From contig NZ_JAIWJX010000002.1 in NCBI RefSeq assembly GCF_023149135.1, forward strand, positions 1,550,001-1,614,000: a stretch of DNA of 64,000 bases, written 5' to 3'. Source of the stretch: Fictibacillus marinisediminis (lineage in GTDB: Bacteria; Bacillota; Bacilli; Bacillales; Fictibacillaceae). The translations under genes were made by a program, and so were the position numbers. The notes under the pieces are model-generated. The model had not been told where the DNA came from and made no database searches. It was given only the letters and a program-made list of their open reading frames with translations. Of the stretch, positions 49,675 through 59,295 are shown one piece after another (positions within the stretch are counted from its first letter, which is position 1; each line of letters opens with the position of its first letter).

Positions 49675-51099
49675 ATGGAAAAAGTACTGTATATTAATGG
49701 AGAATGGACCGGCAGTGATTTGAAAAAAATTGAAGTGTTAAACCCCGCAAACGGAGAGCTTGTTGGAACGGTTGCTTCGGCCGGCAAGGAGGAAACCCGT
49801 GCAGCGATCGAAGCCGCACATGAAGCTTTTGGCCCCTGGTCCCGCTTAACATCCTATGATCGTTCTGCCTATTTGGACAGGCTTTATGATCTGATGATTG
49901 AACAGAAGGAAGAGATAGCGGAAATCATGACAAAAGAAATGGGTAAACCATTGAAGGAGTCGCTGGGTGAGGTTCAGTATGCAGCTTCTTTCATTCAGTG
50001 GTACTCAGAGGAAGGGAAGCGTGTGTATGGCCGCTCTATACCGGCTTCCGCTGAAAACAAAAGGATGCAGGTGATCAAACAGCCGGTTGGTGTCGTGGCA
50101 GCGATAACGCCATGGAACTTTCCGGCGGCGATGATTACCCGAAAGCTCGGCCCGGCTTTGGCTGCAGGCTGCACATTTATCGTAAAGCCACCGAAAGAAA
50201 CTCCGCTGACGGCTATTAAACTGGTAGAACTCTGTGAAAAGGCTGGTTTTCCAAAAGGTGTTGTGAATCTGCTTACTGGTCCGTCTTCGGTAATTGCCGA
50301 ACAGATTATGGACAGTGACAAGGTGAAAAAGGTGACTTTTACAGGATCGACGGAAGTTGGAAAAATGCTGATCGAGCAAAGTGCCAGGACCGTAAAAAAT
50401 GTATCCATGGAACTTGGCGGCCATGCCCCTTCAATCGTCCTGGATGATGCGGATCTTGATAAAGCGGTGAAAGGCATCGTCGCTTCCAAATTTAGAAACG
50501 CAGGCCAGACCTGTATTTGTATCAACCGCGTGTATGTCCATGAGAGCATATATGAAGAGTTTATAAAATTGCTTGTTGAAGCGACGCGCAAGTTGAAAGT
50601 CGGAAATGGGATGGATGAGGCCACAGACATTGGTCCGATCATCAACAGGGACGGCTATGAAAAAATCAAAGAGCATGTTGATAATGCGGTTGAAAAGGGA
50701 GCAGCTTGTGTTCTGGGGGGAAAAGGTAAGGACGAAGGCAATGCCTGCTTCTATGAACCTACTGTTCTAAAAGATGTAAACCATGACATGCTTATTATGA
50801 ATGAAGAGACATTCGGGCCTGTGCTTCCTGTGCAGAAAATCAATTCAGACGAAGAGGGAATCAGGCTTGCAAACAGCAGTCCATTTGGCCTTGCGGCGTA
50901 TGTTTACACAGAAAGTATGTCGAGAGGCACACGTTTGATCGAAGGGCTTGACTACGGCATCATCGGCTGGAATGATGGTGTCCCTTCCGCTGCTCAGGCA
51001 CCATTTGGAGGATTCAAGGAAAGCGGCATCGGCAGAGAAGGCGGTACGGAAGGCATGGAAGCGTATCTTGAAACGAAGTACGTTAGCATTGTCATCTGA
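49675..51099 (+). CDS. gabD: NAD(P)-dependent aldehyde dehydrogenase, succinate-semialdehyde type
   Basis: This 474-residue ALDH has catalytic Glu at about 246 ('MELGGHAPSIVLD') and nucleophile Cys at about 280 in GQTCICINR. The GQTCxCxNR form with a second nearby Cys is typical of succinate-semialdehyde dehydrogenases (GabD). It would oxidise succinic semialdehyde to succinate. That compound is the expected end product of the hpa operon at 13-19 kb, so the two loci may be metabolically linked. AGGAGG precedes the ATG. The substrate is not certain from sequence. Confidence 0.82.
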   Translation: MEKVLYINGEWTGSDLKKIEVLNPANGELVGTVASAGKEETRAAIEAAHEAFGPWSRLTSYDRSAYLDRLYDLMIEQKEEIAEIMTKEMGKPLKESLGEVQYAASFIQWYSEEGKRVYGRSIPASAENKRMQVIKQPVGVVAAITPWNFPAAMITRKLGPALAAGCTFIVKPPKETPLTAIKLVELCEKAGFPKGVVNLLTGPSSVIAEQIMDSDKVKKVTFTGSTEVGKMLIEQSARTVKNVSMELGGHAPSIVLDDADLDKAVKGIVASKFRNAGQTCICINRVYVHESIYEEFIKLLVEATRKLKVGNGMDEATDIGPIINRDGYEKIKEHVDNAVEKGAACVLGGKGKDEGNACFYEPTVLKDVNHDMLIMNEETFGPVLPVQKINSDEEGIRLANSSPFGLAAYVYTESMSRGTRLIEGLDYGIIGWNDGVPSAAQAPFGGFKESGIGREGGTEGMEAYLETKYVSIVI

Positions 51100-51139
51100 T
51101 TAATTTTCAGTGAGAGCAGGAAGTGGGAGGAGATTAATT

Positions 51140-51928
51140 ATGGATTTAGGATTAAGAGATAAAGCAGTGCTCGTGCTGGCCTCCAGCAAAGGACTTGGAC
51201 GGGCAACAGCGATGAAATTTGCCGAAGAAGGTGCGGCCGTCATGATTACAAGCCGTGATGAACAAGCATTAATGGCTACGGCTGATGAAATCAGAAAGAA
51301 AACAGGAAGCCGGGTAGAATATGCAGTGTGTGATATTACTCAAAAAGAAGAGATTTCGCGGCTCGTGAAAGCAGCCGCAGACGCGTTCGGGAAAATTGAT
51401 GTCCTTGTAAACAACGCTGGTGGACCGCCGGCTGGGACTTTTGATTCGTTAAGAGATGAAGAGTGGGAGTTTGCGTTCAACCTGACTCTTATGAGTTTGG
51501 TTCGTACGGTTCGAGAGGTTCTTCCTTACATGAGGGAGAATGGCGGAGGCAGAATTGTTAACATTGCCTCTTCTTCATTTAAACAGCCGATCGATGGGCT
51601 CATTCTATCCAACACGTTCAGGACTGCCATTAATGGCTTGTCCAAAAGCTTATCTCAGGAGCTGGGCAAGGACGGCATCCTCATTAACACGATCGGCCCT
51701 GGCCGTATCGGTACCGACCGGGTGGCGGAGCTCGATGGCAAAGCAGCAGCTTTACACTCTGTGAGCCCTGAACAGGTGAAGGAACAGGTGGAAAAGAGCA
51801 TTCCGCTCGGCCGTTATGGTACACCAGAAGAATTTGCTAAGACCATTGTTTACTTAGGCTCGGAAGCCAACACTTACATTACAGGACAATCGTTCCTGAT
51901 CGACGGAGGTATGGTGAAGGCGCTATAA
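51140..51928 (+). CDS. Short-chain dehydrogenase-like protein lacking the YxxxK pair
   Basis: This 262-residue SDR-fold protein has a cofactor loop 'ASSKGLGRATA' (about residues 14-24) and 'VLVNNAGGPPAG' (about 88-99). The catalytic Ser is in 'NIASSSFKQPIDG', but the usual Tyr and Lys are replaced in 'LILSNTFRTAINGLSK' (Ser and Arg). This altered subfamily is known among SDRs; activity is uncertain. The start at 51140 follows GGGAGGAG. It is the last gene of the yisK-dehydrogenase run. Confidence 0.8.
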   Translation: MDLGLRDKAVLVLASSKGLGRATAMKFAEEGAAVMITSRDEQALMATADEIRKKTGSRVEYAVCDITQKEEISRLVKAAADAFGKIDVLVNNAGGPPAGTFDSLRDEEWEFAFNLTLMSLVRTVREVLPYMRENGGGRIVNIASSSFKQPIDGLILSNTFRTAINGLSKSLSQELGKDGILINTIGPGRIGTDRVAELDGKAAALHSVSPEQVKEQVEKSIPLGRYGTPEEFAKTIVYLGSEANTYITGQSFLIDGGMVKAL

Positions 51929-51938
51929 AGAGAGGAAA

Positions 51939-51978
51939 GCATGGGCTGCTTGAAGAGCAGTAACCATGCTTTTTTTTG
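51939..51978 (+). terminator. Terminator of the yisK-gabD-SDR run
   Basis: GCATGG/CCATGC outside and CTGCT/AGCAG inside, followed by nine T residues. Confidence 0.88.
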
Positions 51979-51989
51979 GTCTTTTAAAC

Positions 51990-52080
51990 CGAATTGAGAG
52001 AATTGGGGCAGTCATTGAGCGAAACAAGGGAATAATTGTGCCAAAAACCCAGGGAATTGAGCCTAACTCGAAATAATTGA
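51990..52080. repeat. Degenerate tandem repeat, 21-bp period, about five units
   Basis: ATTGAG or ATTGTG anchors occur at 51993, 52014, 52035, 52056 and 52076, so three intervals are exactly 21 and the last is 20. A typical unit holds ATTGAGCGAAACAAGGGAAT. This is the third locus in the window with this period. Confidence 0.75.
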
Positions 52081-52170
52081 TCATTACTGAATTTTTTGTC
52101 TTTTTCGCGCGTCAATTCACATGTGTGGCCTCACCTCACTCCGCCCATCCTTTCAGATCAGTAGTCCAAC

Positions 52171-52203
52171 AAAAAAACAGGCTGGAAGTACTTCCAGCCT
52201 GTT
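52171..52203 (-). terminator. Terminator of rocD
   Basis: A long perfect palindrome (AACAGGCTGGAAGT with its complement), followed on the minus strand by T residues. Confidence 0.9.
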
Positions 52204-52216
52204 CCTTCTTATTGTG

Positions 52217-53410
52217 TTAAACAGATAATACTTTTTTTATGCGATCGATCGCCCAGTCCAAATCTTCGTTTGAAATGATGAGCGGTGGAGCAAAACGGAT
52301 AACGTTTTCGTGTGTTTCTTTGCAGAGGAGCCCTTCTTCTTTCAGCTTCTCGCAATAGGGGCGGGCCGCTTCGCTAAGCTCAACCCCAATGAATAATCCA
52401 CGGCCGCGGACTTCTGTAATGACCGGATTATCAATCGATTTTAGTTCGTTCAAGAAGTGCTCTCCTAGCTGCAATGAACGCTCAACCAGATTTTCTTCTT
52501 CAATAACTTCAAGAGAAGCAACAGAAACAGCAGATGCAAGCGGGTTTCCGCCAAATGTTGATCCGTGGCTGCCTGGATTAAATACGCCAAGAATATCTTT
52601 ATCAGCAGCTACACATGAAATTGGCATAACGCCGCCGCCCAATGCTTTTCCGAGAATGTACATGTCTGGAACAACTTCTTCCCAGTCACAGGCAAACAGC
52701 TTGCCTGAACGGCCTAAACCAGATTGAATCTCGTCCGCTACGAAAAGGACGTTGTTTTCTTTACAAAGCTCTCGTGCTTGTTTTAAGAAACCTTCGGGCG
52801 GGATCACGATTCCTGCTTCACCCTGGATCGGTTCCATGATGAAAGCTGCCGTATTCGGTGTGATCGCTTGCTTCAACGCTTCAAGATCACCGTAAGGAAT
52901 CAGTTTGATGCCAGGGAGCATCGGCCCGAATCCGCGTTTGTACTCTTCATCAGAAGACATGGAAACCGCTGTCATTGTACGGCCGTGGAAGTTGCCTTCA
53001 CAAGCGATGACTTCTGCCTGGTTGGCAGGAACGCCTTTTACGTCATACGCCCAGCGACGGACAGTTTTAATAGCTGTTTCAACCGCTTCAGCACCTGTGT
53101 TCATCGGAAGAACCATGTTCTTTCCTGTGAGATCAGTTACTTTTTCATAAAAGTTACCAAGCTGATCATTGTGGAAAGCACGAGATGTTAACGTGATTCG
53201 GTCTGCCTGATCTTTTAAGGCTTCAATAATTTTAGGATGTCTGTGCCCCTGGTTTACCGCAGAGTAGGCACTGAGCATATCCATATATTTGTTTCCTTCC
53301 GGGTCATAAACCCAAACACCTTCGCCTTTGGAAATGACTATTGGAAGTGGGTGATAGTTATTCGCCCCGAATTGTTCTGTTTTGGAGATGATGTTTTCTG
53401 TTTTAATCAT
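52217..53410 (-). CDS. rocD: Ornithine aminotransferase
   Basis: This 397-residue class III PLP aminotransferase has '[17 protein letters not shown]' (phosphate cup), '[20 protein letters not shown]', '[20 protein letters not shown]' with the PLP Asp, and the Schiff-base Lys in '[14 protein letters not shown]'. It converts ornithine and 2-oxoglutarate to glutamate semialdehyde in arginine breakdown. The start at 53410 follows GGAGTGAGAG; the 55 upstream codons in frame are non-coding leader. A SigmaA-like TATAAT (53453-53458) lies upstream, and I see no SigmaL -24/-12 sequence. It stands alone, not with rocE or rocF. Confidence 0.95.
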   Translation of the reverse strand: MIKTENIISKTEQFGANNYHPLPIVISKGEGVWVYDPEGNKYMDMLSAYSAVNQGHRHPKIIEALKDQADRITLTSRAFHNDQLGNFYEKVTDLTGKNMVLPMNTGAEAVETAIKTVRRWAYDVKGVPANQAEVIACEGNFHGRTMTAVSMSSDEEYKRGFGPMLPGIKLIPYGDLEALKQAITPNTAAFIMEPIQGEAGIVIPPEGFLKQARELCKENNVLFVADEIQSGLGRSGKLFACDWEEVVPDMYILGKALGGGVMPISCVAADKDILGVFNPGSHGSTFGGNPLASAVSVASLEVIEEENLVERSLQLGEHFLNELKSIDNPVITEVRGRGLFIGVELSEAARPYCEKLKEEGLLCKETHENVIRFAPPLIISNEDLDWAIDRIKKVLSV

Positions 53411-53560
53411 ATCTCTCACTCCAATCTGTAGTTTATGGTGAATCCTTTTTACATTATAGCAATGAAAAGGCTTTCTTCCTACCTTAAATTCTCGTATTTC
53501 CCGAGCTGAAAAAGTTCGTGGTATAGTAAAGTGGAGGATTATACATAGGAGGAAATAAAT

Positions 53561-53923
53561 ATGTTGCATATGCATGTCTTTTCGTGGGGTATAGCGCTTA
53601 TTCTGTTCTTTGTGACTTATAGCCTATACAAAAGAAAAAATAAAAAATTTTCTAAAATTCTTCATATGATTTTGCGCCTGCTCTATGTAACGACCATTTT
53701 TTCGGGTGCTGCTCTCATTTATTTGTGGATTCAGGCCGGTGCCGTGAATATTGGTCCGCTTATTGTTAAAGGTGTACTTGGGCTGGCTGTCATTGGACAG
53801 ATGGAGGTTATGCTTTACGGTGAAAAACGCAATGAACTGAAAAAAACCCGCTGGATCACCTTTGTGCTTGCGCTGGCTCTTGTGTTTTATTACGGCTATT
53901 CTGTATTGCCGATGAGCTTTTAA
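53561..53923 (+). CDS. yisL: UPF0344 membrane protein YisL
   Basis: This 120-residue protein has four predicted membrane segments, starting [20 protein letters not shown], with '[19 protein letters not shown]' in the second and '[14 protein letters not shown]' before the last. It matches B. subtilis YisL, whose function is unknown. AGGAGG precedes the ATG and a TATAGT -10-like sequence lies about 40 bases upstream, divergent from rocD. Confidence 0.9.
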   Translation: MLHMHVFSWGIALILFFVTYSLYKRKNKKFSKILHMILRLLYVTTIFSGAALIYLWIQAGAVNIGPLIVKGVLGLAVIGQMEVMLYGEKRNELKKTRWITFVLALALVFYYGYSVLPMSF

Positions 53924-54020
53924 TGAAGCGATGAAGTTTGTGTAAACAAATGAGCAGCCGATGCCGATAAAGAATACAGAGAACTGTATATTGGCATTTG
54001 AATAGATCGAGGTGCTCATG

Positions 54021-55793
54021 ATGAAGAATGATAACGAAGAAATAATGGCACTGTCTCACTTAGTGAAGGCATCAACTGTTGAAATGATTAAGCTAAATGC
54101 CAGCCTTCAAGAATCTGAACAGCGCTATAAATCTCTGTTTGATCATAACCCTGACTTGATCTACTCTATGGATCTCACAGGCATGATTACGAGTGTGAAC
54201 GCCTCTTTGACCAGAATGCTTGGGTACAGACAGCCTGAAGTATTGAAAACGACGGCGATCACCTATGTTTCAGAGGAAGATAAATTAAAGGTAAGCAACT
54301 GCTTTAACCTCACCATACATGGGCAGACGCAATGTTTTACAGCTAAGCTTTATCATAAAAAAGGGCATCCGCTCGAATTCTGCATCACCAACCTTCCGAT
54401 TATCGTTAACGGAGAAGTGGTTGGTGTTTATGGGATCGGTAAGAATGTTACAAAGCAAAAGGAAGCAGAAGAAAAAATCGCTCACCTTGCGTTTCATGAT
54501 CTATTGACCGGACTTCCTAACCGAATGCTCTTTGAACAGCATCTGGAAAACTGCTTAAGGAAAACCAGGGAAATCGGAGAAAAAACTGCGGTTGTTTTTA
54601 TTGATCTTGATCAGTTCAAAATGATTAACGAGAGTCTTGGGCATCAAGCCGGAGATCATTTTCTTAAGTATGCGGCAAAACAGCTGAAAAAAAGAATCGG
54701 GCGGCAATGCATGCTGTCACGATATGCCGGAGACGAATTCATGGTTGTCATCAACGAGCTGTCAGGTGTGGAAGAAGCCGGAAGGGTAAGTGAGAAACTA
54801 TCAGAAACTCTGGCTGTTCCTCTTATTTATAATGATCAGGAATTTGTTCTGACAGCTTCGATGGGAATCAGCATCTATCCGGATGACGGACTGACTCCGG
54901 ATGTTTTGATCAAAAATGCCGGAATTGCTCTTCACCGGGCAAAAGCAAAAGGCAGGGGAGAGCGGGAGTTCTTTAAAGGCGAGATGAACGAGTTCACGAT
55001 TGAACGGCTTGCCATGGAGAGCTTTCTCCGGAATGCCATTCCAAAAGGTGAACTGTCACTGTATTTTCAGCCCCAGATTAGTTTGGATGATGGCAAGGTC
55101 ATCGCACTCGAAGCTTTGGTCCGCTGGAACCATCCTCGTCTTGGAATTGTTTCCCCGGGGAACTTCATCCCTCTTGCTGAAGAGACCGGACTGATCGGGA
55201 ACATTGGGAGATGGGTATTAAATGAAGCATGCCAGCAGCTGAAAAAATGGCATGAGACGATGAACAGTGAGATCTCTATATCCGTGAATGTTTCTGGTAG
55301 GCAATTTCAAAAGCTGGATTTTGTGTATGAAGTGAAAGAAGCGCTTCAGCGATCTAAAATTGATCCAAGGTTCCTTCATTTGGAGCTGACAGAAAGCATG
55401 ATGGTGGAAAATGTACAATATGGCATTAACATCATGAAAGAACTGAAGGAGCTCGGCATTAAAATATCCATCGATGATTTTGGCACGGGATATAGTTCAT
55501 TGAGCTATTTAAAAGATTTTCCGATCGATATTCTTAAGATTGATCAATCATTCATCCGCAACCTTACGAAATCTGATCACAGTTCCACAGATGCAGCCAT
55601 CGTCAGAGCGATCATCACGATGTGCAAAGGGCTTTCCGTAACTGCTCTTGCTGAAGGGGTGGAAACAAAACAGCAGCTTCTTGTCCTGAAGGATTATGGC
55701 TGTGATCATGTACAGGGGTTTTTCATCGGAAAGCCGGTCTGTGCGGCAGAAATTGAAGAATTGTTTCATACGTACCATACAAAAAGCTCGTGA
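54021..55793 (+). CDS. PAS-GGDEF-EAL cyclic di-GMP enzyme
   Basis: This protein of about 590 residues has a PAS domain (about residues 30-145), a GGDEF domain (150-310) and an EAL domain (325-585). The GGDEF motif reads AGDEF near residue 235, so cyclase activity is possible but altered. The EAL domain keeps 'ALEALVRWNHP', 'DDFGTGYSSLSYLKDFPIDI' and KIDQSF, so it should hydrolyse c-di-GMP. There are no membrane helices, so it is a cytoplasmic sensor. The start is ATG 54021 or 54018 behind a GAGG site; 54021 has better spacing. Confidence 0.9.
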   Translation: MKNDNEEIMALSHLVKASTVEMIKLNASLQESEQRYKSLFDHNPDLIYSMDLTGMITSVNASLTRMLGYRQPEVLKTTAITYVSEEDKLKVSNCFNLTIHGQTQCFTAKLYHKKGHPLEFCITNLPIIVNGEVVGVYGIGKNVTKQKEAEEKIAHLAFHDLLTGLPNRMLFEQHLENCLRKTREIGEKTAVVFIDLDQFKMINESLGHQAGDHFLKYAAKQLKKRIGRQCMLSRYAGDEFMVVINELSGVEEAGRVSEKLSETLAVPLIYNDQEFVLTASMGISIYPDDGLTPDVLIKNAGIALHRAKAKGRGEREFFKGEMNEFTIERLAMESFLRNAIPKGELSLYFQPQISLDDGKVIALEALVRWNHPRLGIVSPGNFIPLAEETGLIGNIGRWVLNEACQQLKKWHETMNSEISISVNVSGRQFQKLDFVYEVKEALQRSKIDPRFLHLELTESMMVENVQYGINIMKELKELGIKISIDDFGTGYSSLSYLKDFPIDILKIDQSFIRNLTKSDHSSTDAAIVRAIITMCKGLSVTALAEGVETKQQLLVLKDYGCDHVQGFFIGKPVCAAEIEELFHTYHTKSS

Positions 55794-55818
55794 CCCAAAA
55801 GGGCCGCGAGCTTTTTTT
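55781..55818. terminator. Bidirectional terminator between convergent genes
   Basis: AAAAAGCTCG pairs with CGAGCTTTTT; an inner CCC/GGG pair closes the hairpin. Confidence 0.88.
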
Positions 55819-56872
55819 AGCTATTAAAAAAGTTTGCAAGCTGTTTTTTATAATTTCCTGATGCAATTCCCCTCTCGGTAATGATGGCGGTAATGTACTC
55901 ATGGGGAGTGACATCAAAAGCCGGATTGAATACCTTCACGCCTTCTGGTGCGATGGGTTCTCCCTGAAAGTGGGTCACTTCTTCTGCCGGTCTTTCCTCA
56001 ATGGGAATATCATCTCCAGTTGATGTGTTCAAATCGATCGTTGATAGAGGAGAGGCTACATAAAAAGGAATGCCGAGTGCTTTTGCCTGCAAGGCTAGTC
56101 CGAACGTCCCGATTTTATTGGCGGTATCTCCGTTGGCAGCGACTCTGTCACAGCCGACGATGACCGCAGCGATGTTTTTTGTTTTAAGTGTATGGGCAGC
56201 CATGTTATCCGTAATCAATGTTACATTAATACCTGCCTGCTGCAGCTCCCAGGCTGTTAAACGCGCCCCTTGAAATACCGGTCTTGTTTCATTAGCGTAC
56301 ACTGAGAGGTCCCAGCCTTTTTCTTTTGCTAAATACATGGGAGCCAGAGCTGTACCATACCGGGAAGTTGCAATTCCGCCAGCGTTGCAGTGCGTCATCA
56401 AACAATCCCCGTTTTTCAGCAAGGTCAATGCGTATTCCCCGATTTTACGGCAAGTTTCTTCATCTTCCTGCTGAATGAAAAGTGCCTCTTGCTCAATCAG
56501 CTGAACCGCTTCCTCAGTATCTCGGGCTTGTTCGGCAGAGCCTGTGACCCGGTCGAGGGCCCAGAACAAATTAACCGCAGTTGGCCGGGATCCGGCAAGG
56601 TAAGCTTTTTGCTGCAACAGCTTTGACTTGAACTCGTCATACGGCAGGGAATTGTTGGCCTTTGCCCATAACACGATTCCAAAAGCTGCGGCGATTCCAA
56701 TGGCAGGTGCGCCTCTCACTTGCAATTTTTTTATGCAATCCCACACTTGTTCAATTGTCGTAACATTAATGTAGACGGTATGGCGGGGAAGCTGCTGCTG
56801 ATCAAGCAGCAGAAGATGATCCCCTTTATATCTTAGTGATGAAATCCAGGTTTCTGTCGTACTCATAATCAT
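55817..56872 (-). CDS. mtnA: Methylthioribose-1-phosphate isomerase
   Basis: This 351-residue enzyme is of the eIF2B-like isomerase family. Catalytic Cys is in '[16 protein letters not shown]' (about residue 163) and Asp in '[18 protein letters not shown]' (about residue 240). It converts MTR-1-phosphate to MTRu-1-phosphate in methionine salvage. Its ATG overlaps the mtnK stop (TAATG) with AGGAGT upstream, so translation is coupled. Confidence 0.97.
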   Translation of the reverse strand: MIMSTTETWISSLRYKGDHLLLLDQQQLPRHTVYINVTTIEQVWDCIKKLQVRGAPAIGIAAAFGIVLWAKANNSLPYDEFKSKLLQQKAYLAGSRPTAVNLFWALDRVTGSAEQARDTEEAVQLIEQEALFIQQEDEETCRKIGEYALTLLKNGDCLMTHCNAGGIATSRYGTALAPMYLAKEKGWDLSVYANETRPVFQGARLTAWELQQAGINVTLITDNMAAHTLKTKNIAAVIVGCDRVAANGDTANKIGTFGLALQAKALGIPFYVASPLSTIDLNTSTGDDIPIEERPAEEVTHFQGEPIAPEGVKVFNPAFDVTPHEYITAIITERGIASGNYKKQLANFFNS

Positions 56873-58083
56873 TAAACACTCCTGATGTATGTGATAAATT
56901 CATCGATATTTTTTATTCTCTCAGCGTTCTTTACCCAATCGCTTCCAAGCTTAAGCACACGTTTTTTTAACTCGATTTGGCCATTGAAGTCTTCAATGGA
57001 ATCAAGATCTTCGACATGGGCAAGCCCAATCGTGCGGCGGATCACTTCACAACCTGCAAAACCAATCATATCTGTAAAAATACTATTTAAAATCTCTTCC
57101 TCAAATTCAGGAAGTTTGGTTGCAGACTCTACACCCTCTGTTTTCCACAGTTCCCTGTAATGGGCAGTGAAGGTTTCCCAAGTGTCTTTGATCACGCTGA
57201 GCAAATAGCTCTGATATTCTTCGCGCCTAAGATTGTCAGAGATATGAAAGGACTGTGAGGCATGATTCAATGCAATATTGGCAAAAAAGTGGGCGATATC
57301 AAAGCCTTGAGGCCCATAATAAGCAAACTCGGAATCTATTAATTTTGTAGAAGTTTCGGTAACGAAAATACTTCCGGTATGGAGGTCACCATGCAACAGG
57401 GCCTCTGCACGCGTTAGAAATTTATATTTTAGAGAGGCAGCTCTCTGTTTGAGGAGAGTATCATTCCATAGTTTGGAAACGGCCTCCTTCAGCTCGGAAG
57501 GAAAATCGTTGGTGTTGATGTCATAAAACGGGTCAGTAAATACAAGGTCTTCGGTTATTTTGCAGAGTTCAGGGTTTGTAAACGTCTGGACAAGCTCTTT
57601 CTTCTCGAAAGGATGCAAATAGAAATCACTCGTATAGAACAGGCTTTTGGCAATAAATGTGCCGATGTGCTGTGCGAGATGAGGATATTTGACCCCTTCG
57701 ATCAGACCTTTCCGCAGAATCACGTGAGAAGATAAGTCTTCCATTACAGTGAGAGCGAGATCCTGGTCTGTATAAAAAACTTCTGGAACATGCTCAGGAG
57801 CAAATTCTGCTGATTTTATTAAAGAGCTGCTTTCAATCCTTGCCCTGTCCAGTGTAAGCGGCCAGCTTTCTCCCACAACTTTGGCATAGGGAAGTGCCTG
57901 CTTTACGATAATGGATTTACCTGTATCTGCTTCGATTAGCCGAAAAACAAGGTTAAGATTACCGTCACCAATCTCATTGACTTTAATGTTTTGATAATCA
58001 GAAAACAGTTTGAGTTTTTGTGCCAGCCCCACCACGGTTTGTTCATTCAGTGGTTTGTAAGCCTGTTTGAGGGTTGTTGCCAT
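56872..58083 (-). CDS. mtnK: 5-methylthioribose kinase
   Basis: This 403-residue kinase of the choline-kinase-like fold has '[14 protein letters not shown]' (N-lobe), catalytic '[13 protein letters not shown]' (about residue 230) and the metal-binding '[19 protein letters not shown]' (about 248). It phosphorylates methylthioribose at O1. It is the first gene of the mtnKA operon, behind a SAM riboswitch. GGAGGTAGTATAG precedes the ATG. Confidence 0.97.
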   Translation of the reverse strand: MATTLKQAYKPLNEQTVVGLAQKLKLFSDYQNIKVNEIGDGNLNLVFRLIEADTGKSIIVKQALPYAKVVGESWPLTLDRARIESSSLIKSAEFAPEHVPEVFYTDQDLALTVMEDLSSHVILRKGLIEGVKYPHLAQHIGTFIAKSLFYTSDFYLHPFEKKELVQTFTNPELCKITEDLVFTDPFYDINTNDFPSELKEAVSKLWNDTLLKQRAASLKYKFLTRAEALLHGDLHTGSIFVTETSTKLIDSEFAYYGPQGFDIAHFFANIALNHASQSFHISDNLRREEYQSYLLSVIKDTWETFTAHYRELWKTEGVESATKLPEFEEEILNSIFTDMIGFAGCEVIRRTIGLAHVEDLDSIEDFNGQIELKKRVLKLGSDWVKNAERIKNIDEFITYIRSV

Positions 58084-58112
58084 CTATACTACCTCCGGAA
58101 TTTTTTGTATGT

Positions 58113-58145
58113 AAAAAGGCCTCTTTTCTGTATGAAAAGAGGCCT
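58113..58145 (-). terminator. Terminator of the mtnKA S-box leader
   Basis: On the minus strand AGGCCTCTTTT pairs with AAAAGAGGCCT, followed by T residues, between the aptamer and mtnK. Confidence 0.92.
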
Positions 58146-58164
58146 GGATGTATAGCTTCCACGC

Positions 58165-58319
58165 CTCTTATCTTGCAAAACAAAGTTTTGCTGGAATTAG
58201 CACCGTGCCATACTGGATCTCCAGGCTTCTAGTAGTAGACGCCCCATTTTACAATGGTATTACGGTCGGTTGCTGGGTTTCATCGGGCCAAATTCCCTCC
58301 ACCTGCTCTTGATAAGAGA
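58165..58319 (-). ncRNA. SAM-I (S-box) riboswitch of mtnKA
   Basis: The minus strand reads CTCTTATCAAGAGCAGGTGG, AGGGA, GGCCCGATGAAACCCAGCAA, then a variable arm, GGCACGGTGCTAATTCCAGC and the closing GATAAGAG. All conserved S-box boxes are present. High SAM closes the aptamer and lets the downstream terminator form. Confidence 0.97.
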
Positions 58320-58374
58320 CAACAAATATAAAATTGTTAGAAAAAACAGAATGCAATAATAATTTACAATGGCA

Positions 58375-58404
58375 ATCATACAATCTTATCCATTGTCCTG
58401 TCAA
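58375..58404 (-). promoter_or_regulatory. SigmaA promoter of the mtnKA leader
   Basis: On the minus strand TTGACA (58404-58399) and TATGAT (58380-58375) are separated by 18 bases, upstream of the S-box. Confidence 0.8.
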
Positions 58405-58412
58405 ATCTTTTT

Positions 58413-59198
58413 TTAATAAAATTCTGGACGTCTGTCTTCAAACACAGGAATTCTGTTTCTTACTTCTTCAACAAGATCAGTGTCGACCTCAGCAAACAAA
58501 ATGGTCTCTTCTTCTCCGTCTGTCTCTGCAATAATTTCTCCCCAGGGATCAATGACCATCGTGTGACCTGCGAACGTGTTGTTCTTATCACTGCCGACCC
58601 GGTTGCATGCCACAACGTAGCATTGGTTCTCAATGGCTCTTGTTATTAGCAGGTTCCGCCAGTGGCTCAGCCGCTGCGCCGGCCACTCGGCAGGAACAAA
58701 CAGGATAGAGGCGCCTTCAAGAATATGGGAGCGAATCCATTCGGGGAAACGGATATCATAGCAGATGACACCGGCAGCCGGAACGTTTTCAAGCATGAAA
58801 TTTCCTTTGCTGGAGCCCGGAGCAATATATTTTTCTTCCTGCATTAGCCGGATCAGATGGAGTTTACTGTATTCGCCGATCTGCTTACCTTTTCGGTTAA
58901 AGGCATACATGGTGTTATAGATTCCTTCATCCGTTTTCTTAGCGATGGAACCCGCAACAATGTTCACTTGGTATTTGCTGGCAAGCTCGCTCATTAATCG
59001 TTTGATCTCCTCGCCGTTTGTATCTCCTATCTCATCTAGTCTTTCTAGATCATAGCCTGTAGTCCACAGTTCAGGAAGAACAATCACATCTGGTTTTTTC
59101 ATTGCTGCCTGTTCAATTCGTTTTGAAGCCCTCTTAATATTTTGCTTGGGATTGCCAAGCTGAATATCCATTTGTATCGCTGCAACAGTAAGTTTCAT
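58413..59198 (-). CDS. mtnU: Carbon-nitrogen hydrolase (omega-amidase-like)
   Basis: This 261-residue nitrilase-superfamily enzyme has the triad: Glu in 'VIVLPELWTTGYD' (about residue 43), Lys in 'GEYSKLHLI' and Cys in 'AGVICYDIRFPEW' (about 147). Position between mtnK and mtnE matches B. subtilis YkrU/MtnU, thought to hydrolyse the amide of ketomethylthiobutyrate formed by glutamine-dependent transamination. The start at 59198 follows GGAGGATAG; 79 upstream in-frame codons overlap mtnE and its promoter. Confidence 0.92.
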   Translation of the reverse strand: MKLTVAAIQMDIQLGNPKQNIKRASKRIEQAAMKKPDVIVLPELWTTGYDLERLDEIGDTNGEEIKRLMSELASKYQVNIVAGSIAKKTDEGIYNTMYAFNRKGKQIGEYSKLHLIRLMQEEKYIAPGSSKGNFMLENVPAAGVICYDIRFPEWIRSHILEGASILFVPAEWPAQRLSHWRNLLITRAIENQCYVVACNRVGSDKNNTFAGHTMVIDPWGEIIAETDGEEETILFAEVDTDLVEEVRNRIPVFEDRRPEFY

Positions 59199-59219
59199 GC
59201 TATCCTCCATTAAAACGTT

Positions 59220-59248
59220 TTGACAGATTTTAATTAAGCGTATAACAT
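59220..59248 (+). promoter_or_regulatory. SigmaA promoter of mtnE
   Basis: TTGACA and TAACAT are separated by 17 bases, about 48 bases before the GTG start. Confidence 0.75.
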
Positions 59249-59295
59249 AATTGATTAGAATTTCAAGAAAATTACGAAAGACAGGATGTGTAACC

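Noticed and set aside
53411..53575. 55-codon N-terminal extension of rocD
   Set aside because: It covers the promoter and leader, and overlaps the divergent yisL start. The RocD family begins at the MIKTENII position.
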